Shown here piece after piece: positions 1 through 10,602 of a stretch of 64,000 nt of DNA. The notes beneath the pieces are model-generated. The model did no database searches. It was not told the origin of the DNA and saw only the letters and a program-made list of their open reading frames with translations. Position numbers and translations under genes: made by a program. Within the stretch, counting starts at the first letter, position 1. Each line of letters starts with the position of its first letter. Location: NCBI RefSeq assembly GCF_905220415.1, contig NC_059549.1:434001-498000 (forward strand), in the 5' to 3' direction. The stretch is from Colias croceus (Eukaryota > Arthropoda > Insecta > Lepidoptera > Pieridae).

Positions 1-469
1 TGGAGAAATTAGACCGAAATTGGTCAATTGACCAAAATTGGTAGCATTATAATCACACGCATGTCATACATACAGAATTTCTGGCTTCCCTAGATTTCTT
101 GTTAACTGACTATAAACAAAAAATTTATTCAAATCACATTTGACGGTTTTATATGAAAAAATTACAAACAAACATCCATCCGATCTTGTAAACTTTCGAG
201 TTTAACCATCGCAGAGTCTAGAGATAAAAAAAAGATCTATTTTATTTCAGTTTGAGTATAATAAATACTAGCTGTGCCGCGCAGTTTCACCCGCGAACGA
301 ACCCGCATGCAAAATCAGGGATATCTATAACTCATGTGTTATTCTGATATATTATATTATGTATAATACGTCGTACGTAATAGGTTTCAATCAAATACAT
401 CTAGTATTTTTGTCCTAAAAGAGAATAAATCCCAAAAAAAATTATCATATACTATAGAATAACATTTAC
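1..469. other. Intron/flank of the aminopeptidase gene, no exon seen
   Basis: The aminopeptidase gene continues leftwards out of the window, so this stretch is intron on its minus strand. It is AT-rich with no exon-like stretch that I can read. It holds a 16-bp perfect palindrome at 20-35 and a fragment of a dispersed repeat at 268-312. Confidence 0.6.
268..312 (+). repeat. Family D repeat, head fragment
   Basis: Starts ACTAGCTGTGCCGCGCAGTT and breaks off after about 45 bp. It matches the head of the longer family D copies at 32322 and 41149. Confidence 0.5.
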
Positions 470-3400
470 TTGCGCAAGTCCAATAGGAGTCATGCTATTA
501 GCGGGCATGTCAGACAGGAATCTGGCCCAGTTCTGGGACCGTCCCAGTATTGACCCCAGCATCCATTCGTCACTGCTTTCTGTGCCGTATTGAGATAGTT
601 TAGCTTCTGGTTTGCGGGTCTCTAGGGATTTGAATTCTTGGAAACTGGAAATATAGGGGAAATATCTTTTATTATAATATTATAAATGCGGAAGTTTGTA
701 TGTTCGTTTGTTAATTCTTCACGCAAAATCGATTTTAATTAAATTTGACACACACATAGAGGGCAACTTGGATTAACACATAAGTTAGTTTTTATGCCGG
801 GAATCCGAAAAGAACGGAACTATGCGAGTTTTCTTATGACTAAAAGGGCGAAGAGCTAGTATATTATATATAGTCCTTTTCAGCTATGATGATTCCTGTG
901 ACACTTCATCGTGTTCCGAATTACGTATTTTATGTTTGAAACGCCAAAATGATTTTAGTGCATAATATTTTTATTTTATGGCAGCATTATTACCAAAAAT
1001 ATAAAAATGAGACATCTTAAGCTTATAAATCAAAAACAGTATTGTTTAGTTTAATATAATGAAAAATAAAATAAAATAACACAAAAATATAATACCTACG
1101 CAACTCGTGTACATGAAATGGATCGTTGAAAAATCATAGAGTTGGAAAATCATATAATCGGCGCCCATCTTATGATCGTTTGTCAATCGAGTCAATCGTC
1201 TGTAGGAGTGCGTCAGCCTTGTATACAAGTTGCATTTTTATATTGATACTTTCCGTGGTATTCTGCTATTGTTACTAATTGTTATTGTTGACTTTTTGTT
1301 GCTGTTGTTTGCTAAGTTTCCTTAGTTAATTGATGGCGAAATGCCGAAAAAACTAATTTTGGTACATTATTCAAATCGATTTCATTTCCATATAAAATAT
1401 TATCGATTATCGAAAACAATTGATATGATTTCAGTACAGACATCTCTTCACGTGTCAAAAATCGAAGTGTCACAGAAATCATCTTAGATGGAAAGGACTA
1501 TAATATATTTGTAAGATGATATTATTTTAAATCCTTGGTGTTCGTCTATATTTCAAGCTGTTTCTTGTTTTATTTTTATTTAGTTAATTAAAAAGAGTCC
1601 GTACATTTACCTTCTAAGTTCTGGAATATTTAAAATAATATCGATAAATATATAAAAAAATACATATGTACACTTTAACTTGTTTACTGTATTTGTAAAA
1701 AAAAACCTAACAACTTTTTATTAAAAGTTTGAGTAACTAGTAATTAAGTACTTCCCTCTATTAAAATTTTAAGTACCTAGCAGTTAAGTACTTACCTCCA
1801 AGCAGCTAAATGCGCGGCTTCAGCAGCAGCGCGCGGTTGTTCCGCTGTGTCTACGGACACGTCATTGACACCACGTGACCGTAGTGCGTGCACGCCCGCA
1901 CCGACACCCAGACGTACATTCTCCTATTTGTATATGTTACACAATAGTGATTTGTGATGATGTGTCAATATTAGTAAATTAATTACATTTATAAGTTACT
2001 GTGCCCCGCGGTTTCAGCCGCTTTGCTCCACTCCTGTTGGTCTTAGCGTATCGTATATTTTGCAAATAGAACTAGGTAGTTCCTGAGATTACCTTTATAA
2101 TATTGAGTAAGTATAGATAACATTACAAATGAAACTTATAATGCAAATGTTTAGTCTACAGAACTGCCATCCATAATAAGTGCACGCCCGATAAATAAGA
2201 ATAACAAAAAGAGATAGAAAATTTAAGCAATTCATTATTTATTTATTGCTATTTTCCTTATTTATTTATTCCTATCTACTATTATCTTCTGTACAGTGTA
2301 CTATAAACTACTTTTATTTACTTACTATATATAAACATAATCGCCCATTACGAAGTCAAAAGACAAAATATGTCCGAGCAGCGATGTATAAAACATTCAT
2401 TGAAATTAACACCTTATGTGGTAGCAGTAAGGTTCAAAGTCTTCTGTATTGTTCAAAAGAAAATTCTGCCTACACACACATAGGCAGAGTTTTTATTCAG
2501 ATAATCATTTATGTGAGATTACTAGTTTAGTTGTTTATTCACAATGGTTCTTTATATTTGCTTTATACTTTAGTTATGACAGATAGGCAAAATAAAGTAT
2601 TCCACCTTAGTTTCATCGATTTCCTCCAAGAGATTGTACCCAGGAGCCTTCTTCCCGAGACAGGCAAGTGCTACACAGCTGACTTCGGGTATAATATCTG
2701 TGACGACAAACGCTTTGCCGAGCTTCATCTCGCATGATAACCTGGAAAAAGTATTTATTTCAAATGGTAAAGAATAGAATAAACATAGATAACCTAGAAA
2801 AAAAATTTAGCAATAACACAAATGAATTTGTTATTTAATTGCTGCTTCTGGAATTTATTTTAGAGTACCTATTTGTGTTGTGTTTCAGTTTATCAGGACT
2901 ATAAATCTCTGAAACTGCTGAACCGTTTTTAATGAAACTTATTACGTAGGCTAATTTTGATTGCCCACGGAATAATTACTTATATAAGAAAAAGTGCGAA
3001 AAGTTCAACATTCGTATTTTATTGTTTTTGCTCACTCATTAAGATATTTGCACAGCTTGCCGCCACTCTTCTGGTTGACCTCTTCTGCCGCGGAAGTCAA
3101 CTTGAACTGGTCACCATCTTCATAAACACCTAGCACTAAACCATTCTGAAATTAAAATTCAAAAAGTGTTAGTTTAATAATAAAATATATAAATTAAAAT
3201 AAAAAAAAGACGTGTGGCACTCGGGGACTACCCCGGTAAATCTATTGCATAGCATGCCTTCAAGCCACACCTCCGTGCCCGTCGGAGTGGGGAGCGTGAG
3301 TTTTTTTCGTTACGGAATTTCTCGATTCGGTCCCCGCGCTCAAGGGCCGCGATAGAAGCAATAATATGCAATAGCTTAAAAGTAATGCTTAAGAAGTTGA

Positions 3401-3886
3401 AAACAAAAGATTAATGGTAAATGTTTATTTGTTAATCCTTCCCATTTTCTCAATATTGTATAATAGATATAAAAATAAGATGCAAATAAGCATGTAACAT
3501 TTTTATGTGATTGATATAATACATAATAGATTTATTATATGTTGAGTTGTAGAGGGTTTCAGACATTTCATTCATAAAACATTGAGATATACGTAGTAAT
3601 AATAGCTCAATGCATAAAAAGAGCATTTCGCTATCCATAAAAAATGATACGTAATATTTAATTTGTTTTAAAATGTACTATTAATCTATTGCAAGAATAA
3701 AGTTTTATTTACCTTCTTCCCAATTCCTGAAGGCGAATCTCCCGATGCTGGATTTTCTTTACCTTCCTCATTTTTATCACAGGCTTCTGCTTTAGCTTTA
3801 GCACTGCAACTCCTAGATAAAATCTTGCTAAAATTTCTCTCCAAATAAAAATATTTACCACTCGAAAATAATTTTGTAAATGCCAT
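470..3886 (-). CDS. Leucyl (cytosol-type, M17) aminopeptidase, N-terminal half, partial
   Basis: M17 aminopeptidases remove N-terminal residues from peptides with a two-metal centre. Five exons are read on the minus strand: 3886-3713, 3145-3036, 2741-2606, 1923-1796 and 644-470. They total 723 nt, exactly 241 codons, and phase closes at every junction. Residues 1-30 (starting MAFTKLFSSGKY) are rich in K, R and S and look like a mitochondrial leader. The N-terminal domain follows: GLVLGVYEDGD in exon 2, ACLGKKAPGYN in exon 3, and ENVRLGVGAGVHALRSRG in exon 4. Exon 5 carries QNWARFLSDMPANSMTP, the conserved segment that directly precedes the metal-binding catalytic domain in this family. That catalytic domain lies beyond the left edge, so activity cannot be judged. 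An insect sperm-type leucyl aminopeptidase (S-LAP) is possible given the leader, but this is inference. The start lies 359 bp downstream of the end of ALKBH6 on the same strand. Confidence 0.9.
671..861 (-). repeat. Family B repeat, degenerate
   Basis: Reads TTATAATATTATAAATGCGG at one end and GGGCGAAGAGCTAGT at the other. The internal AACGGAACTATGCGAGTTTT matches family B. It lies in an intron of the aminopeptidase. Confidence 0.55.
1998..2116 (+). repeat. Family D repeat, internally deleted
   Basis: Head ACTGTGCCCCGCGGTTTCAG, a middle GTAGTTCCTGAGATTA and an end TTATAATATTGAGTA. It is shorter than the full copies near 32.3 and 41.1 kb. Confidence 0.6.
3209..3378 (+). repeat. Family A repeat, copy 1
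   Basis: A unit of about 170 bp beginning GACGTGTGGCACTCGGGGAC and ending near GCAATAGCTTA. It includes TTTCTCGATTCGGTCCCCGC. The same sequence occurs inverted at 17979-18148 and 28229-28417. It is clearly more GC-rich than its surroundings. I cannot assign it to a known class. It lies in intron 1 of the aminopeptidase. Confidence 0.75.
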
Positions 3887-4245
3887 CTTAAAATTAATAG
3901 AAGTGAAAATAATATGAAAATTTGAGCCAACTAGATTGTGTTGAAATGTTTGAATGTAGAAATTTTAGCCAAATACTTTTGCTTAAAATTGCTATTGTGC
4001 AGTTTTATTACAATTCATAATTTTCATTTTCTATTATTACTATATTACTTTTAAAACAACAACAATTTTTTTTTCTTTCATTAAAATACAAAAATGTTAA
4101 ACTGTATTATATGAATTTTTAAACTGGAAGGAAAATTAAAACACCGCTGTGTAAAAAAATATAAATTTTAATCAAAATTTGTACACAGCCAATAAACAGC
4201 TACTAGTTAATAACAATATTATAAATTATCTATATATCTATAGCT
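3887..4245. other. Spacer between ALKBH6 3' end and aminopeptidase start
   Basis: This 359-bp AT-rich spacer must hold the ALKBH6 3'UTR and the aminopeptidase promoter, both on the minus strand. I see no clear TATA box. Confidence 0.5.
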
Positions 4246-5007
4246 CTATCTCTTCCCAATATTCAATTTAAACTTTGTTGTTTTAGGAACATGTCTTATA
4301 GTTAACGATATTCTAGTTCGCCGATCAACTACAGAACCCTTACTATATCTATTTGAACACATATTTAAATTTAAAATTGAATCATCAATTATATCATGCT
4401 TAACTTCATCTATACCATGCAAGTAATGATTAAATAATTTTTCTTGTAACACTAGCAAACTCCTTGGTTCCAATAAAAAAGAAAATACTGGGTGCATAGA
4501 TTTGTTATCTGTTAACGGTTCATAAAAATTTAAAACTATATGAGAGGCTATGGAAATGGTAGTTATTGTTGGGTAGAATAGGGATCCATCTAGATGTGGT
4601 AAAATGCCTTGTCCTGGAGTATATTCATTGACTAACACATGGTTTGGTTTGTTTCCCCCCATTAAATTTAAACTATGTATCCTTTCTAAATAGTGATCGA
4701 GCCAAGGGGGTATTGTTTCAGCTATCATGCCTTTATTGTGAGGGATTCCACCCCAGTTCTGCAGCCTACGGTTAGACAATTGAGTCCATTTTGGTTTCGG
4801 TGTTGCATATATGTTGTTTATTATATTCTTTTCTTCCTCTTCAGATATAAATTCGGAGATGTAATACGCAGTTGGATCAATCTGAAAGTTAATCATTAAA
4901 AGTTTACTAATGTAATAGTAAATTATTTGAAACAATATTTTCCAAATATTTTCCTCACTTACCGAAGTAACTCTGAGCTTATCTAAGCAGATATTTCCAT
5001 TGGTCAT
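4246..5007 (-). CDS. ALKBH6: Alpha-ketoglutarate-dependent dioxygenase AlkB homolog 6
   Basis: Member of the Fe(II)/2-oxoglutarate AlkB dioxygenases; the substrate of ALKBH6 is not firmly known to me. Exon 1 is 5007-4963 (15 codons), intron 4962-4882, exon 2 4881-4246, giving 226 residues, close to the family's usual length. Signature stretches are PKPKWTQLSNRRLQNWGG (about 43-60), NHVLVNEYTPGQGILPHLDG (about 95-114) and LLEPRSLLVL (about 151-160). The iron ligands are H111 and D113 (HxD) with a distal H170 (LHGID). R205 and R211 in RRTRISLTIRHV supply the 2-oxoglutarate-binding arginines. The 81-nt intron is a multiple of three with no in-frame stop, so an unspliced message would add 27 residues (VSEENIWK..MINFQ). 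I prefer the spliced form because donor GTAAGTGAG and acceptor TTTCAG are good and the insert is absent from relatives I know. Confidence 0.93.
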   Translation of the reverse strand: MTNGNICLDKLRVTSVSEENIWKILFQIIYYYISKLLMINFQIDPTAYYISEFISEEEEKNIINNIYATPKPKWTQLSNRRLQNWGGIPHNKGMIAETIPPWLDHYLERIHSLNLMGGNKPNHVLVNEYTPGQGILPHLDGSLFYPTITTISIASHIVLNFYEPLTDNKSMHPVFSFLLEPRSLLVLQEKLFNHYLHGIDEVKHDIIDDSILNLNMCSNRYSKGSVVDRRTRISLTIRHVPKTTKFKLNIGKR

Positions 5008-6065
5008 TGTCTAGTTTTGGTAAATTACTATATATCACTTAAGTTTTCAAATTTCGTTTGAAGTATTTTAACTTTAAGTAGAATCAACTTCTTCAAAAGT
5101 TTTGTAAGATTTTATTGTAGGTACATTTAATGACACTAATAAAGTTTAAAAATATGCAACTGGGAATGTTAAAACTAAACACATATTATAAATTATCTTA
5201 TCAACTGAATTACGAGAAGGCTGAGGCAAATAAACAATTTGAAATTTCCTCAAATTTTCAAATCACGATGTCAATGTCGTTGATTGACATTTTGGACATC
5301 TGACAAATTTGAAAACATTATTTTTCGTGATATTAATTGATACGGAGGAGAGCTTATTGGTAAGGTCAAACTTAAAGCGATCAAAAGTTTAAATTGTTTA
5401 ATTATTGTTATTAATATATTTTGACATCATGATTATAACGCAATTCTAAATGTACTGTATGTGTGAGAGTACTGTATATGTGATCAGGTGCTGCAGAAAG
5501 AGTTATTATATCCTAACAAAGCATCATTGTTTACCACCACATTTACCACTTATTTCAATAAACCAAAGGACGTTATCACAGGAGAAAAATCTCCTCCAGT
5601 CTCCACCGGGGACCAACTACCTACTCAGTACTCAAATAAATAAAAAATTCTGAAAATGTAGTGTCTGTATTGTTTTAATCTGAGGTTTTAATGATCTAAG
5701 ATTGTAAATATTATTATCTGTAGTCAAACCTGATTCGTCAAAAAACATTAACGTTTCGTTTTCCATAAAACCTTGAATATCAAAATATTATAGTATTTTA
5801 TTTTGTATAAGATAAATTAAGCACCCATAAATAGATTCTGATGTTTTAGTTGTTCATCATTCTCCTGAAAAAATAATACGTGAAAGTCTAATTTTGATAT
5901 TTTAATAATAAATGACATATTTTGCATTGACCGATTCGATGTAAAAAAGGAACATAATATTATACAGCTAGCTTTTGACAGAAAATGACTCGAACAGGAG
6001 ATAAAATGTTATTTGTTAATGTTTTTGTAAATGTTACAAATTGGTAATAAAAGAATGTAATTACA
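5008..6065. promoter_or_regulatory. Divergent upstream region of ALKBH6 (-) and UBTD (+)
   Basis: About 1.06 kb between two outward-facing start codons. Around 5260-5340 there is a cluster of TGACA/TGTCA words (for example GTTGATTGACATTTTGGACA), which I also see near the COX15 and SDR starts. A possible donor ATTG|GTAAGG at 5360 and an acceptor GACAG at 5981 suggest a non-coding first exon for UBTD. That is inference only. Confidence 0.4.
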
Positions 6066-9000
6066 ATGGGTGGTTGTATAGGAATAACTAGGAGCAGGAG
6101 CGGGCCGATAGAAGAATCCTCGGGCACTGTGTCTCGACCGAATTCAGGTACGTGATCGAATCTGTCGCCGTGGAGTCATGCGTGAAGTGACTAAATTGAG
6201 TTTTATTTTAGGTGGCTTGCGAAAGAATCAGTCACTGTGCCATGAGACAATTCGATGGAAGTCGGACGTGCCACTGACTGAGGGGCAATTGAGGAGCAAA
6301 CGCGATGAGTTCTGGGACACGGCGCCGGCGTTTGACGGCCGTAAAGAGATCTGGGACGCGCTGCGGGCCGCTGCGGTGGCTGCTGAGGCGATGGACTTCC
6401 AGCTCGCTCAGGCGATACTGGATGGAGCCAGTGTTTCCGTACCTAATGGATACCTCACAGAGTGCTATGATGAATGGGGAACTAGGTATCAGGTAAGATA
6501 ATAAATACCAAATAAAACATCAAATTCTTAATTAAAGCCAATAAAAACCGAATAAGTACATCTAAGAAGATTATAAGCTACAAAAGGGCAGTTGCTTAAT
6601 TATTGTGTTAAGTTATTATTGACGGCTTTATTGGCATATAAACCGCACACCATATATGGGTAACAAAGGTCAATGAATATTCTGTAGACACACTTGAATG
6701 TAAATTTATAGTAACTGATATCATGCCTTGATAAAGATTTGAAGTAACTGTTTCAATCAAATATATTAAAAAATAAATATAAAATCCTTGTGTTATGATG
6801 TTTGTCATCATTAATTATGAAAAAATTGCACATTAAATTGTTGGTACAACTCGAGGCATTGCAAAGTTATTCTTTCCTAGAATAATAGTGTATTTATAGA
6901 GCAAATTTAAGAAAAAAATATAATTTTCATTACGAAATACAGTTACATAAATGACAATAATTATACTAATTAATTACAATAACTTATTTTAAAATATTCA
7001 TTATAATGAACCTAATACAAAATGTCTGTCCATATATAATACTAGCGGTCCGCCCCGGCTTCGCCCGTGGTACATATTAACGTTTTCTCTACATAAGAAC
7101 CATCCTCGTACTTCAAGGAATATAATAAAAAAAGAATTATCGAAATCGGTTCAGCCGTTCTCGAGTTATGGAATTACAACGAAAAGTGGCATTGATTTTT
7201 ATATATTAGATGAGGTAACATCCTTTCACCGGGCTGTGTTGTAAGTAAGTTATGCAATGACATGATTCATTAAGAATTAAGTTTTTTTCGCCACATTGCA
7301 TTTACGGTCAAGGTTAGTATGGTTATTTCAATATTTGTCATGTTAATGGTGTATGTAACCTTGGATTAAAAAGATTTATTGGTAATCGTTTTGATAAACA
7401 TTGTTGAACGACTTGTTTTTTTAATAATAGATATTGATAAATGGAAATAAAATAATAAGTAAAATATATAGTATACTAGCTTTCCACCCACAGCATCGCC
7501 CGCGCAGTCCAAGAAAAAGCCGCATAGTTCCCGTTCCCATGGGATTTCCGGGATAAAACCTATCCTATGTCCTTTCTCCGGTATCAAAATATCTCCATAC
7601 CAAATTTCATGCAAATTGGTTCAGTAGTTAAGGTGTGATTGAGTAACAGACAGACAGACAGAGATACTTTTGCATTTATATAGTATGGATTTCTTTGAAC
7701 AAAAATATTGGGTAAAAAATAAAAACTTTTAGACATTGTGTAATTCGCTAATATGAATAATACAGAAGACAATAATTACTGTAAACATTAAGTCCTTTGA
7801 GGATTTTCGCTCTTACTGATTATGAGACTCATTAACAAGTTGATTCACAAATTCCTTACAGATAAGTGGAGTTCTTTTAGTATGCAGCCAGTGAATAATT
7901 AAAATATTTGTGGTGTGGTGAGGTTGTGTGGTTGAGGCGCTAATCTCAGGAACTACTGGTCCGATTTGAAAAATTTGTTCAGTGTTTAATAGCCCATTTA
8001 TCGAGGAAGGTTATAGGCTATATCATCACGCTAAGACCAACAAGAGCAGAGCAATGCGGGTGAAACCGCGGGGCACAGCTAGTATTCAATACACAAAACA
8101 ATTAAATAATAATAGTATTTTTGAATACAGCAAACTTTTCTTATATCTCCAGGTGCCAATCTACTGTCTATCAGCACCAATAAACATGGTCAAGGAAGCG
8201 AGTGGACGAGATTCCCCAGCAGACTGTTCGGAGCCAGTGGAGGCTGGCTCCGAGATGGCGTTGCGACTGCGACTGTCAACAACTTGCAAGGATCTCATGC
8301 TGCCCGTCGGTTCGAGACACACTATAGCGCATTGCAAAGCTAAGTTACAGGTGAGATTTTGTTTATGGTACTATTATAATGTTTTATCAATAAAAGTAAT
8401 CATCAATTAGGTATAATGTAAATTGTAAAGACCATCACTAAGTGATTTTTCAGTGTTTTAGTGTGGTAGTACAATTATAAAGAAGTTTAAATTGAACAAA
8501 ATGCATTAAAGTATCCAAACCTTCGTATTTATCATTTTTAGGATAAAATCATAAACAACCTGTTTTTGCATTTGTCGTCAAAAAATGAATGGAGATAGCC
8601 TAGTCGATAAAATAAATATCTTAGCGCCATTGCAGCTTATAGTGTTCAATTAATACTATATATTTAGTGTTCAAAATATGTAAGTTGGTTTTTAAAAAGA
8701 TTGCAGATATTAACTAATACCTGACTCCTCATGTTGATGCGGCACTTACAACTAACAGTTTATATTATGTTTTGTAAGATTTGAACTTTGAATTTTTTGT
8801 AGTGAGTACTGAGTTTCTATACTGTTCGATATTTATACTGCGTCGCTGCATCATTTGACCGCGGAGGCGGTATTTTCGCCAGTATCTTAGTAATTTTTGA
8901 AGATTATGAAAAAAATAAAAATAAATTCTATTTTAAACCGACTTCAAAAAAAAGAAGGAGCAGGGTTGTGTTTGTTATCAGAACTTTCGACTGGTTTAAC

Positions 9001-9487
9001 CGATTTTTATGAATATTTTTTATTTGAAAGCCTGCCGTGCGGTCCTATTTATTTTCTGTCTAGTTCTAGTGATTTGAAGGTTGTTTATTAGAATTTTTTG
9101 TCAAAAATTCTTTTTTTGAAGTGAAAACTTCTTTAGCGGCGTTGAGCACTTTTTCTGTAATGGGTATAAAATCTTAAACTCGCGTCAGGACACGTGACCT
9201 GATCGAAAAAGCGTAAGACGGATGGATATCAAACATGCTCAACGTTAATAATCAAGTTTTCACATCTGCCGGCACTCCCGGAGTGCAACCCGTCATTTTT
9301 TTTTATAAGATTCGTGGATAGTGACTCATATAATCGTGTGTAGGCACAAGAGGGCATAGAGGTGTGGCGGCAGCGCTGGTTCTACGGCGGCAAGCTGCTG
9401 GGCGACCGCCTGCCGCTGGAGGACGCGCGCATCACGCCCGGCTACGTGGTGCAGGTCGTCGTCAGCGACCCGCCGCCGCCCAGCTAG
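6066..9487 (+). CDS. UBTD: Ubiquitin domain-containing protein (UBTD1/2 family)
   Basis: UBTD proteins are small adaptors that bind ubiquitin-conjugating enzymes. Exons are 6066-6147, 6212-6492, 8153-8350 and 9344-9487, giving 234 residues against about 230 in vertebrates. The start MGGCIGITRS keeps a Gly-2 and Cys-4 suited to myristoylation and palmitoylation. Residues about 29-121 form the N-terminal UBTD domain, with WKSDVPLTEGQLRSKRDEFW, GRKEIWDALRAAA, LAQAILDGASVSVPNGYLTE and CYDEWGTRYQ. Exons 3-4 carry the ubiquitin-like fold, from ALRLRLSTTCKDLMLPVGSR to AQEGIEVWRQRWFYGGKLLG and VVQVVVSDPPPPS. All introns are GT-AG and in phase. Exon 4 is notably GC-rich for this region. A GTGAGT donor lies 7 nt after the stop, so the 3'UTR may itself be spliced (next acceptor at 9925-9927). 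Confidence 0.95.
7041..7210 (+). repeat. Family C repeat, full-length
   Basis: Head ACTAGCGGTCCGCCCCGGCT, middle TCGGTTCAGCCGTTCTCGAG, tail TTTTATATATTAGA. A near-identical copy lies inverted at 13755-13922. In UBTD intron 2. Confidence 0.75.
7475..7690 (+). repeat. Family B repeat, full-length
   Basis: Head ACTAGCTTTCCACCCACAGC, then CATAGTTCCCGTTCCCATGG, CCTTTCTCCGGTATC, an (ACAG)-rich stretch CAGACAGACAGAGA and tail TATAGTATGGAT. In UBTD intron 2. Confidence 0.75.
7933..8084 (-). repeat. Family D repeat, inverted
   Basis: Contains GAGGCGCTAATCTCAGGAAC and ends CGCGGGGCACAGCTAGTATT, the reverse complement of the family D head. It finishes about 70 bp before UBTD exon 3. Confidence 0.7.
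9118..9295 (+). mobile_element. MITE-like element (family F, subfamily 2), copy 1
   Basis: Opens GAAGTGAAAACTTCTTTAGC and closes CAAGTTTTCACATCTGCCGG followed by CACTCCCGGAGTGC. The ends are imperfect inverted repeats and each is itself partly palindromic. An inverted copy lies at 34203-34395. It sits about 50 bp upstream of UBTD exon 4. Confidence 0.6.
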
Positions 9488-9494
9488 TGGCTCG

Positions 9495-9927
9495 GTGAGT
9501 ATGTAGCGGTAACTCGATAGGAATCGTGAAAAAAAGAGAAAAAAATTCGAAAAGCTATTTTTTTTGTTTTAATACAAATAATGGAGTTTCTTGCCGGTTG
9601 CCATAGATACTGCTTTCCGAATCGGTGGTAAATATTAAAAATATATAATGACGATACGAAAGTGCTTCTAAAAGGAGTCTAATTGAATAAATAAATGTTC
9701 GAGTTTGAGTTTAAATAAAAACTACACAACATTATAAGTTTGTTGCCCCACGACTACGAATTTAGCAAATAGTTTGGTTTATTTCCTTTTATGATAGTGT
9801 AAATTTAGAAAAAAATAGTAAAGTTATACAGAAGATCTTTATTTGAATTTGAATTGAAAAGAATTTTTTTTTTTTTGTTATTTTTGTGTTATAATTGAAA
9901 CTTTAAAACTGGTTATAAAATTTTCAG
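9495..9927 (+). other. Possible 3'UTR intron of UBTD
   Basis: Donor CTCG|GTGAGTATG begins at 9495 and acceptor ATTTTCAG ends at 9927. The stop codon would lie 7 nt before the junction, too close to trigger decay by the usual 50-nt rule. The putative intron contains the retroposon tail at 9565-9715. This is inferred from splice signals only. Confidence 0.4.
9565..9715 (+). mobile_element. Non-LTR retroposon 3' tail
   Basis: Contains TTTCTTGCCGGTTGCC, GCTTTCCGAATCGGTGGTA, GACGATACGAAAGTGCTTCT and a tail TTGAATAAATAAATG. From memory these words occur in an abundant lepidopteran retroposon 3' end. Only about 150 bp is present, as expected for a 5'-truncated copy. The exact clade (RTE-like or a derived SINE) is not resolved here. 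Confidence 0.55.
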
Positions 9928-10440
9928 GCTCCGAACAGAGATGCTAAAACAATGTTGAATCACGCTTCACGAGTCCACACCACGGAACATCTGAGCTACA
10001 TGTTATTGTATCATAATCAGTATAATATTGATTTATTTTTAAATCGGAGATTTAAATCGTTAGATGTCGCTGTAATCGAAATTTTTATTTAACACGCACG
10101 TCCTAAAGAAACTTTGTACATGGCTTTTATAGATAAAATTTTTGAATTTTTCATTCATTTTTTTTTTTCATTAAAAAATCTCGTACGGGGTCGCGTGTTT
10201 TTTTTTTTTAATTTACAGTGTTTAAATAGTATCCAATAAAATTTTCAGCCTGCGTATACTCAGCCTTGTACAATAGTTTCGCGGCTGTTTTAATTTTTTT
10301 TTTATTTATACTCGAAGGTTCGTCTAGACTTCTAGAGATTTAAATCTTGTGTAAATATGAATAGATGTGTATTTGAGGCGGGATATCGAGAATTTATGTA
10401 AAAATCTCTCTGCACATAGTTTGTACTTTTCTACGCTAAC

Positions 10441-10602
10441 CGTGCAGGTGTTTCAAAATAATTTTGCGGGTAGTTTTACAAAATATTTTTATCTTGATAT
10501 TAGAGTTATTTTTTAGATCTTGATTTTTTTTATTTATTTATAATAACTCATTTTTTACTAAGTATTCCACGCGAGATAAATTATTTTGAAATACCTGCAC
10601 GT
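10441..10602. repeat. Inverted repeat with 23-bp arms
   Basis: Left arm CGTGCAGGTGTTTCAAAATA at 10441 and its reverse complement (one mismatch over about 23 bp) ending at 10602. They are separated by about 115 bp of AT-rich sequence. This could be a small MITE or a 3'UTR hairpin. Confidence 0.6.
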
